From positions 101,085,478 to 101,149,477 of the forward strand of contig CM066738.1 in NCBI GenBank assembly GCA_033961575.1: a stretch of DNA of 64,000 nt, written 5' to 3'. Both the position numbers and the translations under genes were made by a program. Numbering within the stretch: position 1 is the first letter of the stretch; every line of letters starts with the position of its first letter. Positions 47,501 through 56,500 of the stretch are shown piece by piece. Under the pieces are notes generated by a model, which did not search any database, had not been told where the DNA came from, and was given only the letters and a program-made list of their open reading frames with translations. The DNA comes from Aselliscus stoliczkanus. Taxonomy: Eukaryota; Chordata; Mammalia; Chiroptera; Hipposideridae.

Positions 47501-50500
47501 AGATGTGGGTTTAGAATTACATGGAGGCATAGGCATTACAGGATGCTTTAAAGGAGGTTGGGGTTTTACGTATTCTTCATTTTTAGCTAAATGGGGGACC
47601 TAGCCCCTTATCCTCCTTTTTAGTAATGGGAAAGTTCCATAGATCTTGTTCATTATAGTTGGCTGCCTCCATTTCCAATTTGGCAGCATCTGGGGGAGGG
47701 AGGTTTTTTCCCTCACTGTCTGAATTATTGTTTGAATCTGTATATTTTTTAACTGAAAAGGCCAGATTAGTTTTAGAGTGAGCAGTGGACAATAACGGCG
47801 TATGTTCATCACATAGTGCCGTTGGCACAGAAATAGTCTCTGGAACGAGTGTATCTTTAATTAAGTTCCAGAAGGCAACAAAAAGTAGAAACTTAGCTAT
47901 CTGAAAAGTTCCAACCTTTAAATCTCTGGCTGCAAGAGAGCAGCGAATTAAGTTAATAAAGAGTTTAAGTTTCTTAGATTCGGTTTGACCCATATTTAAT
48001 GTTAGTAAGTATAAAGGATAGAAAGAAACAATCACTCGATGTCCACTCTGATGCTCGTCTGGCCGCGCCCCTCGCGGGACTAAGTCTGTCTTGGCAAAGG
48101 CTCTGCGGTATAAGCCCCCCACACAGGTGAACGAGTCAGTCGCCGTTATGCCATATGACAGATTACGGAACCGCAGATTAGAGCCCACTCAAGTTCCGTA
48201 GCGAAGAGCCGTGGAACTATATGCATTCACTCACACAATCACACCCTTGCACACGAAACAGTTAGTAGTATATATGTTTTCTAGGGACATAGATCACACA
48301 CCTCAAATCTTTGATTTCCACTTATACTCACCTGGCATCACTAGCCAGGGGGTCCGCGGCACCCTCAGTGGAAGCCTATCCGTGTCGGGAAAAATAGAGA
48401 AGACTAACCTTCAAGTCCCTGTTCGGGCGCCACTTGCGGGGGACCTGCCTCCGCTGACCAGGGTTCGAGAAGGTGTACACGGCGTCGGCGGTTGATAAAA
48501 GACAGAAACCGTTTGTTGCAGTAAAGACAGAAAATGGAGAGATAGAGCTCTCCAGTTTATTTGTTGCAGGCTTTATATACAATTTTTAGGTAGGGGGTAC
48601 GTGCAAGGATGCGTGTAGCATAGCAGGAAACAATGTGCATAACCTCAGTGAAAAGTTGATCCTTAACTATTTTCCGGAAACCTACAGGTCAGTGAAACCT
48701 TAGGGAGTCAGTTTCTCAAGACAGTTTCTCACCATTAACACTGATAGCCATCTTTCTTTTGTGTCCCAAGGAACTGGCCGTCCTCACCACATACCTCATA
48801 AGTAGTAAGCACCCTCCAGGTGCAAAAGAAACAATGAAAGCAGAGAAACAAGTTTATGCTTCACCAAGCCCACTAAGGCCAGCTTGCAAGCCCCTCAATA
48901 TTGGGGACCATGGCCCTCAACAGGGACCCTTCATGGTCGGAGGTGCTGGCAAACCCCGGAGAGGAAAGCAGTCTCAGCGAGGCTTTGATCACCGGGTCCC
49001 ACCGAAGGCTCGGGTTTCCTTCCCTTTTCTCTCATTGAAGAAGCGATGTAGAGATGTGCAGGGAAAGCTTGCTCCGTGGACCAAAGCTGAACTGCTACCT
49101 GATTTTGTAGTGTGTGAATTAGTTTCATGTCATCACAGCTTTGTTTTGTTTGTCTGTGTGTTTTAGCAAGCACACCTCCTGCTTAGGCTTAGCTCATTTT
49201 GTACCACTGGTTCTCATCTTTGGTTTGGCCTTTTTCGTTCCAGCTGTATTACCAGGTTTTAAACTTCGCCATGATTGTGTCTTCTGCACTTATGATTTGG
49301 AAAGGCTTGATCGTCCTCACTGGCAGCGAGAGCCCAATCGTGGTGGTACTGAGGTAGGTCCCTCAGGCTGTCACACTGCTGCCGGGCCCAGTGCGGTGTC
49401 GCCTTGAGTGAAAGCCTGCGTGACAGCCAAGACTCAGTGTTTTCATTGGATCAACTCTTGAAAGTCTTCTTTATTGAAAGATGTTTTGAGAATGTTTCAC
49501 TTTCCCTGGCTTTTGTTGAAAAATCTTTTCCGACAGACAGTTTCGAGCTTTTATCATGTTGATGCTGATGCTGCTGTGTAAAATATTTGCTTTTGTATTT
49601 TCACATTTGAATCCACATAAAGTGACAGTTTAATAGTATGGTATTAACACATTCTTTGTGTACAAATTGACTTTTAAACGGAGGTAATATAAAACTGTTA
49701 CTTGGTTTTCCCCAGTGGCTAGCAGGGTGTCTAAGTAATTTTTCCATCTTTTCCTGCAGTTCTTTTGTAGGTGGCTATTCCCTCCTCCAGACTGTCACTC
49801 TCCTATAAAGTACAGAAGGTTTATTCTAGAAAAGATGATACTTTAGTTAACTTCAAGTAGCCATAAAGTCATCTGAAGGGAACTGTCCCCTGTGTCTTGG
49901 CTGATCGAGTCTCACAGGTGGCGCAGTGGGTAGTAGCAGTGACTTGGGCAGGGTCCGTGCCCTAACCTGTCCTGGGCCCCGCTTCAGCATGGCCTCACCA
50001 GGCCGCCCTTGTGTGGTGGCTGGCCAGGGGCCCATGGCTAGAGATGCAGCACTTCCCTAAATTTAGGAGCCTGAGAAGAGCCCGGGTTGTCTGAGTCACT
50101 GGTGTGCGCAGGGTGTCCCAGGAGTGCCCTGGGGGCCGGCTGGTAGATTAGGGGGGAGAAGAAGACGGAGCCCGTGGATTCCATACCCTCAGCCTCACTT
50201 CAGTTACGACAGCTCCACTTTTATGTAGTGTATGTTCTGCTTCCTGTAAGATTTCACTGCAAGGATGGATGTCAAGGCTTTTTAAAACTATGAGGAATTT
50301 AAAAACCTCAAATGTAGAGGGCCCTATCACTTAACTGATAGGGAATCTGAGGCCCAGCGAAGCCTTGGATGTCACAACCACTTTTGGCAGAGCCAAGACT
50401 TGATTTGAGATGTGCTGGCTCTCCTCACCTCACGCAGACACACTGTCATGCAGAATTGTTGTGAAATTACAGGATGTAGGGACTTTTTTAAAGCATCCTT

Positions 50501-53500
50501 TACAACTCTAAAGTGATTTGGTTTGTCAACATAAACAGCTGACATCACGAGAGATGTGTGACCTTGAGGAACACTGACCTTGAGGAAAGCAAGTGTAAGT
50601 TGATGTTAGGGAGACATTTCAAGGAACTGCTGGGACATGGTACCGACTGTTGATGCTGGATCCCAGGGTACTCTTCCTGCCTCTACTCGGCCAGGGGGGG
50701 TTTCTAGCTGCAAGTCTTATTATCGCAGACCGAGATGGCCTTCTAGAGACATCCTCCCATTGTGTGTCTTCAGGAATTTTGTTGAAAGAGTAAAGATGAA
50801 GCAATAGATGAAGATATTATCTTCAGCATTTTTTAAAAAACTTTATTGGGGAACAGTGTGTTTTTTCAGGACCCATCGGCCCCAAGTCAACTAGTTGTCT
50901 TCCGTCTAGTTGTGGAGGGCGCAGTTCAACTCCAAGTCCAGTCACAGTTCAATCTAGTTGCAGGGGTGCAGCTCACCATTCCATGGGGGAGTCGAACCAG
51001 CAACCTTGTTAAGAGCACGCGCTCTAACCAACTGAGCCATCCGGCCACCCACTGGCAGCTCAGCGGCAGCTCTGCTCAAGTCATTGTCTTCAATCTAGTT
51101 ATGAAGGGCGCAGCTCACTGGCCCATGTGGGAATCGAACCGGCACTCTTGTTGTTCAGAGCTCACTCCCTTAACCAGCTGAGCCACCTGGCTGGCCCTAG
51201 CCATTATTTTTTAAAAGAAAACAAAATCCTGAAGCAATTATGTTTTACTTTCAGAAGATAAAATAAACTTTCATGTTGGGGGGACAAAAAACTCCAAATG
51301 TAGTTTTACTCAGATGTTTTCTCTTTCTTATCCTCTTAGTCATTTATATTTCTAGCCCTTTCCACCTTTTTAATTTAGATCTCCTATTTTATTTTTTTTT
51401 TAAAGATTTTATTGGGGAATTGGGGGAGGGGAACAGTGTTAGGGAATTGGGGGAGGGGACCAGCCAAGTTCTTCTTCAGTCTTCATTAGTTGCCATCTGG
51501 TTTCCCCTCGGCAGCTCCTGGCCTCTAAGCTCAAGGTGCTGTGTTCAATCTTAGTTGTGGACGGATGTAGCCACCATCCCATCCCGGAGTCGAACCAGCA
51601 GACTTGTTAAGAGCGCATGCTGTATCCTCTGAGCTATCCGGGCGGCAGCTCAGCTCAAGGTGCGGAGTTCAGTCTTAGTTGCAGGTGGGTGTAGCCCACC
51701 ATCAAACAGGCAATCTTATTGTTATACCAGCTGAGCCATCCTGCCACCTGTTGGCAGCTCAACGACAGCTCAGCTAGGGCGCAGCATTCACTAGCCCATG
51801 TGGGAAGCAAACTGGCGGCCCTATTGATCAGAGCACGCGCTCTAAGCCAACTCTTAACCAACTGAGTCACTTGGCCAGCCCCCCAGATCTCCTATTTTTG
51901 AATGCTAGATCTATTGCCATCCTCAGTGTTACTGGTTTCACTTAAAAATAAGCACTTCAGCAGGGATGTAGTGACAGGCCAGTCCCCACTGCATTTTCCT
52001 TGCTGAATTCTGTGTGTACTGACAGGTTTAAGGTGACCAGGGCTGGGAAGGCCGGGTCAGGAACCAGGGTGGGGAGGGAGGGGAGAGGGGGCCAAGTTAC
52101 TGAGCTGCTCCCACTGCGAACCCATGTTTTCCGTTAAAGCTCCCCATTTCTTCACTAGTCTGGCGCATTCTCCCCCTTCCAGCCCTCAACAGACTCATGC
52201 TTCATTGGTTGCATGGCCCCTATGTAGCCATATTTCTAGGTCTTATTTACTTTCTCATGCATTAAAATAAAGCATGCGCACATGTAAAACAAATTCTCTT
52301 GATAATTTCAGCTTCCACTCGATTACAATTGACTTTGAATCCAGCAAAGGTTTTTGCCATGGGCTTTAACTGGTATCATGTGGGGTTATTTATTGACCTC
52401 CACATAAAAAATGGCCAACACGGGTTAGAATTGGGCTTTCTATGGAATATGGTTGAAAGGATGACGCTGCAGGAGTCAAAAGGCCTGGTTTGGAATTTTG
52501 TCCCACACTGCAGCCCGGCTGTCGGATGGCTTATCCTCCCCTGTGTGCTCATTTGTTTGTTTCTCATTCCTTGAACAAGGACGTGGGGATACACTGGAAA
52601 AACGGAAGAATTGCCCTTGAGTATTAACCAGCCGGCAGAATCTGCAGTTCTCAATGAAAGCAGTAGTGTGCTTGTAGGACTTCTTTAGGGCTAAGCATTG
52701 GCAGCTTTTATTTCAAAGAGTCCACACCACATTATTCCTGTTTTTTTTTTCCTACTTAATACAAACTGCAGATGGGCCTGCTAGTGCCCTCCTCAGACAT
52801 AAATCTAAGAAGAAATCTCCTTTCTCACGTGTTATCACCTCGCACAGTCAGATAGAAACACTGTGGCTTGTTCTAGAGCTCATACATCTGCTGGACTGTT
52901 GATGACGGTTGGAATTTTCACTCAGATGTTTACTATTATATACTTTATGAATTTGAAATGTTCGCCTTGTGACCCGAGAATAATTTGGATGTGCTTTTGT
53001 GTTTCTTTCCAGTGGCAGCATGGAGCCAGCCTTTCACAGGGGTGACCTTCTGTTCCTCACAAACTTCCGGGAAGACCCCATTAGAGCTGGTGAAATTGTC
53101 GTGTTTAAGGTCGAAGGACGAGACATTCCCATAGTTCACAGAGTAATCAAAGTTCACGAAAAGTAAAGAGGCTTTACTTCTTTTTTGTGTTGTTTTGGAA
53201 ATTTTGGGTAGACTGTTTTAGTGGCTGATTAGAAAGTGGCAAAAGCACTGAATTATCTTCCTAGTTCTGCTATTTACTAGTTGGGTGACTGAGGACCTGC
53301 TACTTAACTCAGCCTGTAAGTGGGGAATGATCATACTTTACCCATAACTCACAGGGTGATTATGAGAATTAAATGAACTGATGGTCATTAAAGTACTTGA
53401 AAATTTTAAATTGAAGCACAGCATAAGGTGGAAGGTATTATAGCATGATATTAGTTATTTCAAGGAGTCTCAAAGAAAATAAAATCCCATTATAATTGAG

Positions 53501-56500
53501 GATTATTTTGATATGAGAATTATTTTCCAAAATGCAGAAAACTACCTGTTCCTTGATGTCATTTGGGCCAAGTGGCATTCTCAACAGTGATATTAGTCCT
53601 GGATGAATAAGAATTCCTTTCCCCAAAGCCTCCCATGGTTCAGTCATTGCATTTCCGGCATTGATTCTCCTCCCCCTTGCCGACCCCCTACACACAAATG
53701 GCCTTGTCTTTGCTTTAAATGCCAGTGATCACTTACTAAGACACCTTTGAAGAACCAGAAACAATGACTAATAGCTCAAATACATTGAGTTCCCATGAGA
53801 GAATACAGTCACATAATTAGGGAAAATGGTGTATTTTACATACTCCGTTATTCATTTACCTGTATGCAGTTTAATGTAGTATTTTCTCCCGCATTAGTTA
53901 TGGAATTAAGTTTAGGTATGTGTATTTGTGTTTTTAATGGAGCATTTCTCATCCCGTGCGTGCGTGCGTGCGTGCGTGTGTGTGTGTGTGTGGTACCTAT
54001 TTGTACACTTAGGTATTTAGATTCTCATCCCATTCACTGCTTCAGGTGTTCCCCAAAGATGTTGATACTTAACCTATTCCTTTTACTCCAAGCATTAGAA
54101 GGCCGTTTTGTTTGTGTTAACACACTGGTACCGCACTGTTACTTGATGTCTACTGGTTAACTTACTGATGAAGAAATACACTCTGGCATAATGTGCCAGT
54201 ACTCTCACCTGACTTAAAAGTAATTTCTAAAGATGAGAAATTGTTCAAAACAGAAAATAATGGTAACTTGCTATAATTTGCATGGATTGTGAGAGACCGC
54301 CCGGGTTTTTATCTCGAATTCCTTTATAACCATGGTTGCAAATCAGCTTGCTCCACGGTGTAGTTTCAAATCTTTGTGGGCTTTTAAGCTCTTACCAGAT
54401 TATAATGGTGCTTGTTTTCATTTGTCTTATTGAAATAAGACTGTCTTTACAGCTTTATGATGCTGTAACACTGTGTTTCTAGTGTTGAGACTATGTAAGC
54501 ACCGGTTTAGAATGTTTAAAATGAATCCTGCGTGTCTCTTTGACATACTGGTTTTATGCCATTTATGATTCCTGTTTGTTTGAAACCAGGTTTTAAACCA
54601 GATTTTACACCATCTTGGTTCAGTGGTGAAGGAAGTAATGCATTAACACATTCTGTATATAGCAAGGAAAAGTGAGTGTGAGGCGAGGTAAGAGCACACT
54701 TGCATTTGACTTGCCTGCTGCTCAAATCTGTGTGGTCTGGGACCAAGTTCATGTCCACAGTGAAGAGGACAATAATCCATGTTAACCAGTTGGTCCCTAA
54801 GTTGGACTAAGAAAGAATGAAAACAGTTGCTGGAAGCTAATCATCGCTTTACTGGTGCCCTTGTGCTTTGCTGTGCCTTTCGGTTGTCAGGGTAACTTGA
54901 GTGTTTTAGGATTTAAGTCTATAAAATTGTGATTAGATTTGTGATTTAGTCAGCAATCCTCTTAGACCAAGAAAGATCGGGTTATCTTGGCTTTTCTAAA
55001 TGCCCATACATATCTGGCTATGAATTGTTGGGTAAACTAAGATTTTTCTAATGATGCTGGGCTGAAAATCATGTTTGAAAGATCATTGTTTTGCTTTCCA
55101 GAGATAATGGAGACATCAAGTTTCTGACGAAGGGAGATAATAATGAAGTTGATGATAGAGGCTTGTACAAAGAAGGCCAGAACTGGCTGGAAAAGAAGGA
55201 CGTGGTAGGGAGAGCCAGAGGGTAAGGATTCGCTTTCAAGTCATATAGAAGATCCAGAAACCAGGAAAATATTTAGAAACAAAGAAACTAAATGTATGGG
55301 ATAATAGAATCATTCATTATAAGTGCTTGGGGTGCCAAAAAAAGAATGTATACACATGACTTGTATTCATCTTTTGTTATTGGTATGTATTGGGTAGTAC
55401 AATTTTATTTTAACACATTGTATGTGGGAAACGAGTAAACTCGTCATATAGCTTTTTATGCCCACTTACAAAGTGTTAATACAGCTTTTTCCTTTCTTAA
55501 AATGGTATAGATTTCTTTTTTTTTTTTTTTGGCACCCTCTGTATTATGTGACAGGAGAATAATAAATAGTTCTAGTTTATACTATGATGACTGAATAAAA
55601 CTTAGAACTAACTAAGGACCTAACACCCAAAACTGAGTGTAAGTATATCATCTATATCATCAGCTTAATTCTAATTTTGAAATAACTCTTCACCTAGAGA
55701 TTAATTATTTGTGGATTTTAAATAAGAATTACAAGACCATTCTCTCAGAGATAACACACTGTTAACACTTTGGTGAATATTCTAGATATTCCCTGTACCT
55801 ATACAGATGTACGTATGTATGTATGTATGTATGTATGCATATATAATATATTATTTTACATAGAAGAATTTAATTTTTTTTTTTTTTTTATCCAACAGGA
55901 AGTTGGAAATAGCTTTCTGTGTCAAATCTACTTCTAACTCTTTTTAAATGACTACATGCTGTGCCCCTGAGAATCATGATTTATTTAACTAATTCTCTTT
56001 TGGTGGATATTTAAATGATTTCCTGTTTTTCACTATTAAAAACAGTTCTGTGATAAATCTTTTAATATTGTCTTTGTATAATTGTTCCAGCAATGAGTTC
56101 TGTTTCTGATTGACACAGCAGAGAGCGTATCCTCTTAGTAGAAAACCAAACAGAAGGGGTACTCCGCCTCCTTTGGTGATCCTTTTTATGTTTAACGCTT
56201 GTTAGAAGCGTCTTTTTGATCTTATTGAAGTCCCACCAGAAGTCCCGCCAGCCGCCATAAGGCTGGAGAGCGCTGGTTATCATTTGCCCAGACTCAGCTT
56301 TATTCAGACTGTCGTTTAAGGCCTCCTTCTACCCCTTCCCTCCCTCTGCTCACCTTTTAACCATTTCTTCTCGGTCATATTTCCACTGGCGTATCTGCGG
56401 GGAGATGAGAGAGACTTCCAGCTGGTCGGGCCTGTATGTTTAGACACTCTGGTGGTAGGCTTTGTATGAAGCTACTGATTTAAATAAGACTGGAGGAGAC

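Larger units (their letters stand above)
43893..48928 (-). mobile_element. Betaretrovirus-like (ERV class II) provirus lacking pro/pol
   Basis: A provirus in minus orientation is bounded by a perfect 6-bp target duplication GGGACC (43893-43898 and 48923-48928) and by two 488-bp LTRs that begin TG and end CA. The order on the minus strand is 5' LTR (48435-48922), primer site (48415-48432), splice donor, gag (47993 to 46241), a 438-base junction, env (45802 to 44615), polypurine tract (44387-44400), and 3' LTR (43899-44386). The region where dUTPase/protease and reverse transcriptase-integrase should lie is absent. The Lys3-type primer site, the Gag zinc knuckles and the Env transmembrane layout resemble MMTV/HERV-K-like betaretroviruses. 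The LTRs differ at one visible base, implying recent insertion. It lies antisense in SEC11C intron 1. It cannot encode its own enzymes. Confidence 0.93.

Noticed and set aside
46628..47599. Possibility that gag is a domesticated host gene
   Set aside because: Near-identical LTRs and recent frame breaks indicate a young provirus, not a long-conserved host gene.
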